NCBI RefSeq assembly: GCF_900187385.1
Contig: NZ_FYEY01000001.1
Coordinates: 1,054,001-1,118,000, forward strand
DNA length: 64,000 nt
Source of the DNA: Streptomyces sp. 2114.4
GTDB taxonomy: Bacteria; Actinomycetota; Actinomycetes; Streptomycetales; Streptomycetaceae
Direction of reading: 5' to 3'
The notes beneath the pieces are model-generated. The model did not search any database and was not told the DNA's origin. It saw only the letters and a list, made by a program, of their open reading frames with translations. Made by a program: the position numbers and the translations under genes. Shown piece by piece: positions 7,755-17,825 of this stretch; the stretch's first letter is position 1, and each line of letters opens with the position of its first letter.

Positions 7755-8882
7755 TCAACCGTGTGCAGGGGGCATTGCCGACGAGGACGGCAAGGACGCG
7801 CCACGCCGGGTAACGGCCAGGATGGCCATGTCGTCCTGGTGATGCCCCCCGGTCCAGCGGCCGACGTCCCTGGTCAGGGCCGCCACCAGCGCCTCCGGTT
7901 CGGTGAACCGCCTGCCCATGCGGCGCGAGGAAACCGGATCGTAGAAGGTGCCCGCCGCGTCCCGGGCCTCGGTGACCCCGTCGGTGACCAGCAGCAACGA
8001 GGCACCCAGAGGCAGCCGCACCACGTCGACGGGAGCGGAGCCGGCCGGCGCGGTGTCCCCCAGGCCCATGCCGAGGGGCAGCTGCGGGAGCGTCGGGTCG
8101 AGCCGTACGAGCTGCCCGCCGTGGACCAGGTACGGCGGCGGGTGTCCCCGGTTGACCAGGCTCAGCACCCCGCCGTCGTCGGACACCTCGGCCAGCACGG
8201 CGGTGGTGAACCCTTCGGTGGAGGTCACCGGGCCGCTCCTGGCCGCGGCCCTGGCCATGGCCTCGTCCAGCCGCTGGACGAGTGTGGCCAGGGTGGGGGC
8301 GTACTCGGCCTCCTGGCGGAAGGCCCCGATGGCGACGGACACGGCGGCGACGGCCTCCATCCCTTTGCCCCGCACGTCCCCGATGATCATTCGTACCCCG
8401 AACGGCGTCTCCTGCACCGCGTACAGATCACCGCCGATCCGCGCCTCGGCCTGCGCCGCGGTGTACCCGGCAGCCACCGCCAGCGGCCCGACCTCCCTGG
8501 GCGGATCGGGGAGCACCGCCCGCTGGACCGCCTCCGCGACATCCCTGGCCAGCGCGAGGTCGCGCCCCTGGCGCAGCAGGAGCCGGTTGACCGCGAGCGC
8601 CAGCACACCGATCAGGCCGACCACGGCCAGATCGACATACCGTGGCGTCGCCGGACGCCCGCGCTCGAGATCCAGCCCCACCGAGACCACACACACCACA
8701 CCCACGACGACGAACGCGGAACGGAAGGAGAGCATGGCGCCCGCGACCAGCGGCGCGGCCGCCAGCAGCGGGAGCCCCGTGTACGGCTCGGGCGCGAAGA
8801 GATCCAGCAGGATGCCGGCCAGGAGGGCCACTGCCACGAGCGTCCACGACCTCCTCGCCGGCGTGGGCTGCAAGCTCTTCAC
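7755..8882 (-). CDS. membrane-anchored SpoIIE-type PP2C phosphatase
   Basis: 375 aa. Residues about 15-110 form four or so hydrophobic segments (WTLVAVALLAGILLDLFA, LLAAAPLVAGAMLSF, AFVVVGVVCVVSVGL, VDLAVVGLIGVLALAV); the rest is a PP2C/SpoIIE domain with ARIGGDLYAV, IIGDVRGKGMEA, LLLVTDGVTEA and HHQDDMAIL. It is a likely phosphatase for a phosphorylated anti-anti-sigma protein at the membrane. The GTG at 8882 is chosen for GAGAGGGGC just upstream; the open frame continues 79 codons further without a better start. It converges on the preceding SpoIIE gene with a 55-nt gap, so two paralogous phosphatases face each other. Confidence 0.87.
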   Translation of the reverse strand: MKSLQPTPARRSWTLVAVALLAGILLDLFAPEPYTGLPLLAAAPLVAGAMLSFRSAFVVVGVVCVVSVGLDLERGRPATPRYVDLAVVGLIGVLALAVNRLLLRQGRDLALARDVAEAVQRAVLPDPPREVGPLAVAAGYTAAQAEARIGGDLYAVQETPFGVRMIIGDVRGKGMEAVAAVSVAIGAFRQEAEYAPTLATLVQRLDEAMARAAARSGPVTSTEGFTTAVLAEVSDDGGVLSLVNRGHPPPYLVHGGQLVRLDPTLPQLPLGMGLGDTAPAGSAPVDVVRLPLGASLLLVTDGVTEARDAAGTFYDPVSSRRMGRRFTEPEALVAALTRDVGRWTGGHHQDDMAILAVTRRGASLPSSSAMPPAHG

Positions 8883-8928
8883 CGTGCCCCTCTCGCTGCC
8901 GGGCCGCGCGCGCCGCGGAACATACGGG

Positions 8929-8975
8929 GGACCTCCTGACGGGTTCACGCGGTCGGGACCTCCCGATGGATTCAC
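8929..8975 (-). repeat. 27-bp tandem duplication of an SD-like segment, in the 8883-9211 gap
   Basis: Two 20-nt copies (8929-8948 and 8956-8975) match at 17 of 20 positions. On the minus strand each reads GTGAAyCC then GGAGGTCC, a start-codon-like triplet followed by a perfect Shine-Dalgarno core. They lie 47-93 nt upstream of the phosphatase start. The rest of the 329-nt gap (8883-9211) shows only the likely gltD ribosome site (GGGAGGCGGGG, 9199-9209) and no gene. Confidence 0.6.
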
Positions 8976-9211
8976 ATATACGCCCTGTGGGACGGATGCG
9001 CCCGCTGCTGCACCAGGGGTACCGGGCGGGAGCCGGGCTGTCCCTTGCCGGGGCGCGGCCCTTGCCCTGACGCGCCCCTTACTCTGACGCGGTCCCCTCG
9101 CCAGGACGCGGCCTCTCACCGCGGGCCGCCGACCACTGAAACCGGGACAAAGCAGGCGTAGGCTGACCTGAACCCCCGTAGTGCACCGCGAGTGAGCGAG
9201 GGAGGCGGGGC

Positions 9212-10720
<1,509 letters not shown>

Positions 10721-11120
10721 CGCCAGGGGAACCCTCGCCGCTCCCCCGCCCGCGGGGCTTGACGAGAGGCCCGGTGTGCGGATCGATGGTTTTACCCGGC
10801 ACCGGAGCAGGGAAGCAGCGCAGGCATCACGCCACACCGATCACAACGACACCAGCACGCAACAGTGCCACCAGCGGCCACCTCGCCCGATACTTGCACC
10901 ACCGAGTCCCGGCACGTCGGAGGCCGAAGCGAACATGACCGACGGCCCGTCAGCAGGGGGTGAGGTCCGCCGGGCCCAGCCCGTGCCCTGCGGGCCCCGC
11001 CACCCCTTCACCCCTGTCGGAAAACGCCGGAGCATGTCAAGATCAGCACAGCTCGACACCCCACCTGACCTGGAAGAACGTCACTCAAAGCTCGCCTGCT
11101 CAAGTCACCGGGAGGTACCC
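10721..11120. other. 400-nt intergenic region, gltD to dhaK
   Basis: No gene is supported. A short GC-rich hairpin just after gltD (CCCCGC/GCGGGG around 10744-10758) may end its transcript. The dhaK ribosome site (GGGAGG) lies at 11110-11115. The stretch 10830-10900 is rich in CAC/ACC triplets but shows no conserved frame. Confidence 0.5.
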
Positions 11121-12113
11121 ATGAAGATGCTGATCAACGTCGCCGAGACCGTGGTCGCCGATGCGCTGCGCGGGATGGCCGCGGCGCACCCCGAATTGGT
11201 GGTGGATGCCGAGAACCGGGTGATCGTACGGCGGGACGCGCCGGTGGAGGGGAAGGTGGCACTGCTGTCCGGGGGCGGCAGCGGGCACGAGCCCCTGCAC
11301 GGGGGGTTCGTCGGGCCCGGGATGCTGGACGCCGCCTGTCCGGGCGAGGTCTTCACCTCGCCGGTGCCCGATCAGATGGTGCGGGCCGCCGCGGCCGTGG
11401 ACAGCGGCAACGGTGTGCTGTTCATCGTCAAGAACTACACCGGGGACGTACTCAACTTCCAGATGGCGGCGGAGCTGGCGGAGGACGAAGGGGTGCAGGT
11501 GGCCAGCGTGCTCGTCAACGACGATGTCGCGGTGACCGACTCGACGTTCACCGCGGGGCGGCGCGGCACCGGGGCGACGCTCTTCGTGGAGAAGATCGCC
11601 GGTGCCGCGGCGGACGAGGGCATGCCGCTGGAGCGGGTGGAGGCGCTGGCCCGGCAGGTCGTGGCGTCGTCGCGCAGCTTCGGTGTGGCGCTGAGCGCCT
11701 GTACGACCCCGGCCAAGGGCACCCCGACGTTCGATCTCCCGGAGGGCGAGCTGGAGTTGGGGGTCGGGATCCATGGCGAGCCGGGGCGGGAGCGCCGCGC
11801 GATGATGACCTCGCGCGAGATCGCGGACTTCACCGTGGACGCGATCCTGGAGGATCTGGATCCGAGGCTGCCGGTGCTGGTGCTGGTCAACGGCATGGGG
11901 GCGACCCCGCTGCTGGAACTGTACGGATTCAACGCCGAGGTCCGCCGGGTGCTCGACGAGCGGGGCGTGGCGGTGGCCCGCACGCTCGTGGGGAACTATG
12001 TGACCTCGCTGGACATGGCCGGCTGCTCGGTGACGCTGTGCCAGGTGGACGGGGAGCTCCTGCGGCTGTGGGACGCACCGGTGCAGACGCCCGCCCTTCG
12101 CTGGGGGCGGTGA
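11121..12113 (+). CDS. dhaK: PTS-dependent dihydroxyacetone kinase, DhaK subunit
   Basis: 330 aa. DhaK binds dihydroxyacetone covalently through a histidine; LSGGGSGHEPLHGGF (about residues 50-64) shapes the substrate pocket and the hemiaminal His lies in GVGIHGEPG (about 215). Phosphate comes from ADP bound to DhaL. The ATG at 11121 has GGGAGG 5 nt upstream; longer in-frame readings have no such site. It is the first gene of dhaK-dhaL-dhaM, with 159 nt before dhaL. Role: conversion of dihydroxyacetone, from glycerol or other sources, to the glycolytic phosphate. Confidence 0.95.
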   Translation: MKMLINVAETVVADALRGMAAAHPELVVDAENRVIVRRDAPVEGKVALLSGGGSGHEPLHGGFVGPGMLDAACPGEVFTSPVPDQMVRAAAAVDSGNGVLFIVKNYTGDVLNFQMAAELAEDEGVQVASVLVNDDVAVTDSTFTAGRRGTGATLFVEKIAGAAADEGMPLERVEALARQVVASSRSFGVALSACTTPAKGTPTFDLPEGELELGVGIHGEPGRERRAMMTSREIADFTVDAILEDLDPRLPVLVLVNGMGATPLLELYGFNAEVRRVLDERGVAVARTLVGNYVTSLDMAGCSVTLCQVDGELLRLWDAPVQTPALRWGR

Positions 12114-12272
12114 CACCGCCGCCGCACCCGCTTTGCAGGGGGCTGCGACGGGACGGCATCCGTCTCCGTATCTCTTCCGTCCGTACGGGTCCGCAGGTCC
12201 GAATCCGCTGCCTGTGGCCGTACGACTTCCGCTTTCTTCACTCCGTGCCCGAACAACCAAGGAGAGTAGTCC

Positions 12273-12881
12273 GTGTCCGAAACGGTGCTGGATGCCGCGT
12301 TCTTCGTACGCTGGATGACGGCGGCCGCCGCCGTCATCGACCGGGAGGCCGACCGGCTCACCGAGCTGGACTCACCCATCGGTGACGCCGACCACGGAAG
12401 GAATATGCAGCGCGGCTTCACGGCCGTGGTCAAGACCTTGGAGGCGGAGCCGCCCGCGACGCCCGGCGCGGTGCTGACCACCGCCGGACGGCAACTGATC
12501 TCCAGTGTGGGCGGGGCATCCGGGCCGCTGTACGGGACGCTGCTGCGGCGCGCCGGCAAGGCGCTGGGCGAGGCGGCGCGCGTGTCGGCCGAGGAGTTGC
12601 GGTCGGGGCTGGCCGCCGGGGTGGACGCGGTGGGGCAGCTCGGCGGCTCGGCGCCGGGGGACAAGACGATGCTCGACGCTCTGGTGCCGGGGGTCACCGC
12701 CCTGTCGGCCTCCTTCGACGCGGCCGCGGAGGCGGCCGAGCAGGGCGCGCTGGCCACCGTACCGATGCAGGCCAGGAAGGGCAGGGCGAGCTACCTCGGG
12801 GAACGCAGCATCGGGCATCAGGACCCGGGGGCGACCTCCTCGTCGCTGCTGTTCGCGGCGCTTGCGGAGGTGGCGAAGTGA
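12273..12881 (+). CDS. dhaL: dihydroxyacetone kinase, ADP-binding subunit DhaL
   Basis: 202 aa. DSPIGDADHGRNMQRGF (about 34-50) holds the Asp residues that bind the Mg-ADP, and SVGGASGPLYGTLLRRAG, GDKTMLDALVP and SYLGERSIGHQDPGA are the other DhaL signatures. ADP stays bound and is re-phosphorylated by DhaM, acting as coenzyme. GTG 12273 follows AAGGAGAG. The terminal TGA overlaps the dhaM GTG in a GTGA quartet, so the two are coupled. Confidence 0.95.
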   Translation: MSETVLDAAFFVRWMTAAAAVIDREADRLTELDSPIGDADHGRNMQRGFTAVVKTLEAEPPATPGAVLTTAGRQLISSVGGASGPLYGTLLRRAGKALGEAARVSAEELRSGLAAGVDAVGQLGGSAPGDKTMLDALVPGVTALSASFDAAAEAAEQGALATVPMQARKGRASYLGERSIGHQDPGATSSSLLFAALAEVAK

Positions 12882-13318
12882 GCGCGCAGACGGCAGGCGG
12901 TACGGCCGGCGGTGAGGGCGCTCCGGTCGGGGTGGTGCTGGTGTCGCACAGCGGGCCGGTCGCGGATTCCGTGGCGACGCTGGCCCTCGGACTGGCCGGC
13001 GACGGGGTCACGGTGCCGGTGGCCGGCGCGGGCGGTACACCGGACGGCGGGCTGGGGACGAGTGCGGAGCTGATCACCAAGGCGGCACGCACGGTGGACC
13101 GCGGAGCGGGCGTGGCGATCCTGGTCGACCTGGGCAGCGCCGTACTGACCGTCAAGGCCCTGATCGCCGAGGGCGACGAACTCCCCGAGGGCGCCCGGCT
13201 GGTGGACGCGCCATTGGTCGAGGGCGCGGTGGCCGCCGTGGTCGCCGCGTCGGCCGGGGCGGACCTGGACGCGGTCGCGGCAGCGGCCGGGGAGGCGTAC
13301 GGATACCGCAAGGAATGA
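12878..13318 (+). CDS. dhaM: PTS-type phosphoryl donor DhaM, EIIA domain only
   Basis: 146 aa, a single mannose-type EIIA domain. VGVVLVSHSGPVADSVA carries the phosphorylated His; ILVDLGSAVLTVKALI is the matching conserved strand-helix. Enterobacterial DhaM has HPr and EI-like domains fused behind this module; here they are absent, so phosphate must come from the cell's general HPr/EI. The single-domain form is common in Gram-positive bacteria. GTG 12878 overlaps the dhaL stop. A strong hairpin downstream (13389-13442) probably ends the operon. Confidence 0.92.
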   Translation: MSAQTAGGTAGGEGAPVGVVLVSHSGPVADSVATLALGLAGDGVTVPVAGAGGTPDGGLGTSAELITKAARTVDRGAGVAILVDLGSAVLTVKALIAEGDELPEGARLVDAPLVEGAVAAVVAASAGADLDAVAAAAGEAYGYRKE

Positions 13319-13388
13319 AGCGCCGGGTGCGTTGCTCCCGGAAATGGGTAACAGGCGGTCTCCGTCCCGGTGGCGCTTGAACGGGTGA

Positions 13389-13442
13389 GGGCCTCCTGAG
13401 ATCGGCGGGGACTGCGATATTCCCCCCGTTCTCAGGAGGCCC
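13389..13442 (+). terminator. 13-bp stem hairpin after dhaKLM
   Basis: GGGCCTCCTGAGA (13389-13401) pairs perfectly with 13430-13442, and the interior can extend the stem with GGGG/CCCC pairs. There is no U tract, as is usual in Streptomyces. The 301-nt gap 13319-13619 otherwise shows only the ribosome site of the next gene (GAAAGGGG). Confidence 0.7.
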
Positions 13443-13619
13443 CGTTTCACGCTCGACGCGTGCGTCTCCTGCCGGTCGTGCCGGGAGGCGCGGAGGCCAG
13501 GGAGCCCCGCCCAACTCCCGCCAACCCCCGTCAACTTCTGTGAAGTTGCCCCATCCGCCAGTACCATCCGGTCGGCCAGTAGCACGCCCCCAGCAGCCCT
13601 CCTCGAAAGGGGCTCCTGC

Positions 13620-15062
13620 ATGCGCTTGACCTCCCGCGTCGCGCCCGCCGCCCTCGCCGTGGCCGCTCTCCTGCTCGGCGTCCTCCCCGCGCAGGCCCAG
13701 GCCCGCCCCGACCGCGCCCCCGACCGCGCCTCTGACCGGGTCACTGACCGGGTCACGGTCGGTGACCGCACCTTCATCGCCGACGGCCAAGGCCGCGCGC
13801 TCCAGTGGCGCGGCTTCAACCTCGCCGACAAGAGCAGCCGAGGCACCCACGCGTTCGCCGACATCCACGAGAGCGACCTCAAGGACATGGCCGGCCGGGG
13901 CTTCAACCTCGCGCGCCTCGCGTTCTTCTGGGACGACCTCGAACCCACCCCCGGACATTACGACCGCGGCTACCTCACCAAGATGCGCCGCATCCTCGAC
14001 TGGGCCGACCGCTACCACATCAAGGTCGTCCTCGACGCCCACCAGGACGTGTACGGCCCCCGCTTCGGCTCCCGCGGCGTCCCCGACTGGGCCACCCGCG
14101 ACGAGGGGTTACCGTTCTGGCCGATACCCGGCGACTGGTTCTCCGAGTACTTCGAGCCGTCCGTACAGACCGCCTTTGACCACCTGTACAAGGACGCCGA
14201 CTTCCGCGCCGCGCACGCTCGCATGTGGATGACGGTCGCCGCCACCCTGGGCAGGCACCCGGCGCTGCTCGGCTACGACCTGATGAATGAGCCGTTCGCG
14301 AAGTTCCTCGAAGGCGAAGACCTCCCCGCCGCCGCGGCCCGCTTCGAGGCCACCGAGCTCACCGAGCTGTGGAACCGCCTTGCCCGCGCGATCCGCCTGG
14401 TCGACCACAGGTCGTGGGTGTTCGTCGAACCCACCGTCATCGTCGGTGTCGGCGTCCCCACCCGGATGGGCCGCATCGACGACCCGCACGCCGGCTACGC
14501 GCCGCACTTCTACGAGACCGCGATGGAAACCGGCGCCGACTACGACCCCGACGGCACCTTCATCCCCGCCTACGAGGCCGCGATCAGCGACTACCCGGCC
14601 CGTCACCGCATGCCGGTGATCGTGGGGGAATGGGGCGGCAACCCCTACGTTCCGCACGCACGCCAGTTCGTCACCGACATGACGGCCGCCCTGGACCGCT
14701 TCTCCAGTGGCTGGACGTGGTGGCAGTGGTGCCGGGGCGGCGGCTACTGCTTCCTCGACCAGGCGGGCGCCGTGAAGCCTCACGCCCAGCTGCTCGTCCA
14801 GCCGTACGCGCAGGCCGTCGCGGGCGACCCGCTCACGTTCGCGTACACCCCGGCCACCCGCACCTACACGCTCACCTTCCGCACCCGCGACAACGCGGCG
14901 GGGCCCACCCGGATCACCGTGCCCAGGGACACGTACCCGGGCGGCTACCGCGTCGAGGTCCAAGGCGCCAGAGCCAGTTGGGGCGACCACGGCCAGACCG
15001 TCACCGTGCGCACCCACGGCAGGGCCAAAGCCACCTGCCGGGTCACGATCAGCCCGAGGTAG
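13620..15062 (+). CDS. secreted GH5 glycoside hydrolase, endoglycoceramidase-like
   Basis: 480 aa. A Sec signal peptide (MRLTSRVAPAALAVAALLLG, cut near AQA) is followed by a short DR-rich repeat (DRAPDRASDRVTDRV) and a GH5 TIM barrel: WRGFNLADKSSRG, FNLARLAFFWDDLEPTPGHYD, VVLDAHQDVYGPRFG, LLGYDLMNEPFAKFL with the acid/base Glu, and PVIVGEWGGNPYV with the nucleophile Glu. The pattern HQDVY plus FWDDLEP matches endoglycoceramidases, which cleave glycan from ceramide; other beta-glycosides are possible. A C-terminal beta-sandwich (about 390-480) is also typical. ATG 13620 has GAAAGGGG upstream. It is monocistronic. Confidence 0.88.
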   Translation: MRLTSRVAPAALAVAALLLGVLPAQAQARPDRAPDRASDRVTDRVTVGDRTFIADGQGRALQWRGFNLADKSSRGTHAFADIHESDLKDMAGRGFNLARLAFFWDDLEPTPGHYDRGYLTKMRRILDWADRYHIKVVLDAHQDVYGPRFGSRGVPDWATRDEGLPFWPIPGDWFSEYFEPSVQTAFDHLYKDADFRAAHARMWMTVAATLGRHPALLGYDLMNEPFAKFLEGEDLPAAAARFEATELTELWNRLARAIRLVDHRSWVFVEPTVIVGVGVPTRMGRIDDPHAGYAPHFYETAMETGADYDPDGTFIPAYEAAISDYPARHRMPVIVGEWGGNPYVPHARQFVTDMTAALDRFSSGWTWWQWCRGGGYCFLDQAGAVKPHAQLLVQPYAQAVAGDPLTFAYTPATRTYTLTFRTRDNAAGPTRITVPRDTYPGGYRVEVQGARASWGDHGQTVTVRTHGRAKATCRVTISPR

Positions 15063-15176
15063 CCCCCTCGTGGTCCTCGCCCTGCGGGTATCACGCTTGC
15101 ATCGCGGCCATGCGCGCCGTGGGGCGCGGCCACCGTCCGGGCCGTGCACGTCGCCGGGCCGCCCGCTCCCGCGGGT

Positions 15177-15995
15177 TCAGGGTTTGCGGGCGACGCCCGC
15201 GTAGCAGGCGGCCTCCGCGTCGGTGACATGGGTGGCGTCCTCGGGGCGGTCGGGGCGCCACTGGTGGGAGAGGGTGACGCCCGGTTCCAGCAGCTCCCAG
15301 CCGTCGAAGAAGCGCAGGAAGGCGGCGCGGGAGCGGAACTGGAGCCGGGTGCCCGCGGCACCGTAGATCTTGATGATCTTGCCCATCGCCCCGGGGTCGA
15401 AGTCCGCCGTGGCATGGCTCATGGCGAGGGTACTGCCGGACGGAAGCGCCGCCTTCAGGGTCTCGACGATGGCGTGGGCGTGGTCCCGGTCGTCGTCCGG
15501 GACGAAGTGCATCAGGGCGTTCAGGCTGAGCGCGACCGGACGGTTCAGGTCGAGGGTGTCGAGGAGCTGGGGCGCCTTGAGGATGCCGGCCGTGTCGGTG
15601 ACATCGGCCTGGACGTAGGCGGTGCGTCCCTCGGGGGTGCTGAGCAGGAGGGCCGCCGCATGCGCGAGGACGATCGGGTCGTTGTCGGTGTAGACGACCC
15701 GGGCGTCGGCGGCGACGCCCTGGGCGACCTCGTGGAGGTTCGGCGGGGTGGGGATGCCGGTGCCGATGTCGAGGAACTGCCGCATGCCGGATTCGGCGAG
15801 GACGCGGGTGGCGCGATGCATGAACTCACGGTTGATGCGGGCGGCGACCAGCGCGGCGGGGAAGGCGCTCAGCACCTCCCCGGCGGCCATCCGGTCGGCC
15901 AGGAAGTTGGTCTTGCCGCCCAGGAAGTAGTCATAGATCCGGGACGAATGGGCCCGGTCCAGCTGAAGATCCACCGCGGACCCGTGCTCGCTCAT
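15177..15995 (-). CDS. SAM-dependent methyltransferase of the PF04672/DUF574 type
   Basis: 272 aa. The family hallmark HSSRIYDYFLGGKTNF stands near residue 16, followed by a Rossmann-type SAM site (FLDIGTGIPTPPNLHEVAQ, VVYTDNDPIVLAHA) and ADVTDTAGIL. This family is strongly expanded in Streptomyces and substrates are mostly unknown. ATG 15995 has GGGGAGG upstream. It converges with the GH5 gene and is divergent from the sigma factor gene; nothing nearby hints at a substrate. Confidence 0.9.
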   Translation of the reverse strand: MSEHGSAVDLQLDRAHSSRIYDYFLGGKTNFLADRMAAGEVLSAFPAALVAARINREFMHRATRVLAESGMRQFLDIGTGIPTPPNLHEVAQGVAADARVVYTDNDPIVLAHAAALLLSTPEGRTAYVQADVTDTAGILKAPQLLDTLDLNRPVALSLNALMHFVPDDDRDHAHAIVETLKAALPSGSTLAMSHATADFDPGAMGKIIKIYGAAGTRLQFRSRAAFLRFFDGWELLEPGVTLSHQWRPDRPEDATHVTDAEAACYAGVARKP

Positions 15996-16374
15996 CGTTC
16001 GCTGCCTCCCCAGTACGGCACCTGCCCCGGCACGCCTCCTCGGCGTGCGGTGACACCCCCTTGCACGCCGCGCACTCCGGGCGGCGCATCAACCGCCGCC
16101 GTGCGCCCGGCTGTTGGAGCACTGCCCCGAACGTGCCGGATCATGCCGGGGCACACCCGGCGGCTTCCTGACGGGCGGCCCGGCCGGCCCGCCGGTGTCA
16201 CATGCCGGCGTCACGCGTAGTCATATGAATACGCAGCGGCAGATTTTTGCCCGGGCGATGCCACAAACGGCCGCCCTTTCCGGTTCATTGGAGGGTGAGG
16301 GCCAACCACCCTCCCGCGGCCGGCGGCGCTTGGGCGCCCGGCTCGGTGCACGGCGAAACGGAACGAGGCTGACC
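15996..16374. other. 379-nt divergent intergenic region
   Basis: It separates the methyltransferase and sigma factor genes. A 7-bp stem (GCACGCC 16030-16036, GGCGTGC 16042-16048) lies close to the methyltransferase start. An in-frame ATG at 16225 could extend the sigma factor by 50 residues but has no ribosome site, and the extension is Arg/Gly-rich and looks non-coding. Confidence 0.5.
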
Positions 16375-17019
16375 GTGAGCGCAGACCGGGACCGACTGCG
16401 ACCGGCGTGCGCTCCCGCGCCTGTCCATACGGCGGAGTTAGCTCCGCTCCCCCGTGGTTCGCTCCCGGACGTCGCGCCGGACCCGTTCGACCACCAGCTC
16501 TCGATCACCTTCGAGGCCTTCCTGGCCACGCATGCACGTAAATGGCTGACGTACGCCTATCTGCACACCGGGAGCGAGGCCGCGGCCCGTGAGGTGACCC
16601 GGGCGGCGTACGGCCGGCTCGGCCGGCTGTGGCCGCATGCGCTGCGGCAGGCCTCGGTGGAGGCGTACGCCTGGTCGGTGCTCAAGGAACGGGTGGTGGA
16701 GTGGCTGTACGACCACCAGCAGCCCACCGCCCTCACCGAGACCGCCGCGTTCGCCGTCGTCACCCACGCCCTGCTGCGCGAGTGCCAGCAGCAGTTCGCC
16801 ATGCTGGAGAGCCAGTTGGGGCTGTACGCGGCGATCGCCAGACTGCCGGAGCGGCAGTGCGACGTGATCGTGCTCCGGCACGTCATCGGCTACAGCGACG
16901 CCCAGATCGGCGCCCTGCTCGGCGTCGACGAAGTCACCGTCCGCTCCTACGCAAGCCGCGGCAAGCGCAAGCTCGCCGCCGCGCTCGGTATCGACCAGGG
17001 ATATTCCAGGGGGAACTGA
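16375..17019 (+). CDS. RNA polymerase sigma-70 family (ECF-like) factor
   Basis: About 214 aa. The C-terminal domain is a clear sigma region 4: LPERQCDVIVLRHVIGYSDA, QIGALLGVDEVTVRSYASRG, KRKLAAALG. The N-terminal part (TYAYLHTGSEAAAREVTRAA, then WSVLKERVVEWLYDH) is a degenerate region 2, with a weak core-binding helix. It would direct transcription of a small regulon or act as an accessory DNA-binding protein. The GTG at 16375 follows ACGAGG; longer starts lack a site. It ends 2 nt before the next gene, so the two are translationally coupled. No anti-sigma gene with a membrane segment is adjacent. Confidence 0.82.
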   Translation: MSADRDRLRPACAPAPVHTAELAPLPRGSLPDVAPDPFDHQLSITFEAFLATHARKWLTYAYLHTGSEAAAREVTRAAYGRLGRLWPHALRQASVEAYAWSVLKERVVEWLYDHQQPTALTETAAFAVVTHALLRECQQQFAMLESQLGLYAAIARLPERQCDVIVLRHVIGYSDAQIGALLGVDEVTVRSYASRGKRKLAAALGIDQGYSRGN

Positions 17020-17021
17020 CC

Positions 17022-17774
17022 ATGTCGCACATCTGCCCCGCGGGCCGCCGGGAAACCGTCGAGACACTGCTCAGCGCCGCCGCGGCGGTATCCGGTTTCG
17101 ATGGTCCGGCACGACCGGTTGACCTCGATGACGCGGGGGTGCCCGGCGGTCTCGGCGCCTGTCTGCGAACGGCGGCAGCGACGCCGGACGGGTCGCCGGC
17201 GGCCGAGCGGCCGGTCCGGGCCGGCCAGGGCGCGCCCAGCACCTACGCCAGCGCCCGTGACGAGGCCACCCATGAGCTCCAGCTGGCCTGTGCGCTGGTG
17301 GTCAATGCGGCGGCGGCCGCGGCGAGCCTGGAGCGGCTGGTCAACGACCACCACATCGACCCCGAGGGCGCCCTGGTCTTCGCCTGTCTGCTGCACATCA
17401 CCGGCCGCCAGGACGCGGCCCATTTCTGGTGGCACTTCGGCGCCGGCGCCGGCAGCCGCACCGCCGCCTACTGCCTGTACCTCTCCCACCGCCGCAACGG
17501 TGAGTACCGCGACGCCGCCTACTGGCGCGAACAGGCCGCGCACGCGCCGGACGAGGAGCGCCGGTCGGCGGCCGCGTTCGACGAGAAGCAGCTGCTGCCG
17601 GACGCGGCGCGCCACAACCTTCTCGTCCAGTGGCACAGCGGGCTCGCCCCGACCCTGCCGAGCGCCCTGGAGAATGTGATCAACCGGCTCGTGGTGGACA
17701 GCGACGACGAGGATTTCGGTGAGATCCCCCGCCCCTCCCCCACGCTCGTCCAGGACCTCGGCCGGGCTCAGTAG
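17022..17774 (+). CDS. unrecognised protein coupled to the sigma factor
   Basis: 250 aa, no signal peptide or membrane segment. After a variable N-terminal 90 residues it has an Ala-rich helical core: ELQLACALVVNAAAAAASLE, LVNDHHIDPEGALVFACLLH, GRQDAAHFWWHFGAGAGSRT, YCLYLSHRRNGEYRDAAYWR. The spacing of these helices resembles TPR or Sel1-like repeats, but no named family was recognised. The ATG at 17022 lies 2 nt behind the sigma TGA, with GGGGGAA as ribosome site. The strict coupling suggests a partner, effector or cytosolic anti-sigma role; this is inference only. Confidence 0.8.
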   Translation: MSHICPAGRRETVETLLSAAAAVSGFDGPARPVDLDDAGVPGGLGACLRTAAATPDGSPAAERPVRAGQGAPSTYASARDEATHELQLACALVVNAAAAAASLERLVNDHHIDPEGALVFACLLHITGRQDAAHFWWHFGAGAGSRTAAYCLYLSHRRNGEYRDAAYWREQAAHAPDEERRSAAAFDEKQLLPDAARHNLLVQWHSGLAPTLPSALENVINRLVVDSDDEDFGEIPRPSPTLVQDLGRAQ

Positions 17775-17825
17775 CGACGCCAGGTCGCCGGGGAGCGACG
17801 TCACGCCACCGGTCAGCCGCCGGCC

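Noticed and set aside
12878..13318. DhaM as truncated pseudogene
   Set aside because: Single-domain EIIA forms are normal in Gram-positive bacteria and the active-site His is intact.
16225..16374. N-terminal extension of the sigma factor from ATG 16225
   Set aside because: No ribosome site, Arg/Gly-rich non-conserved sequence, and a GTG with ACGAGG lies downstream at 16375.
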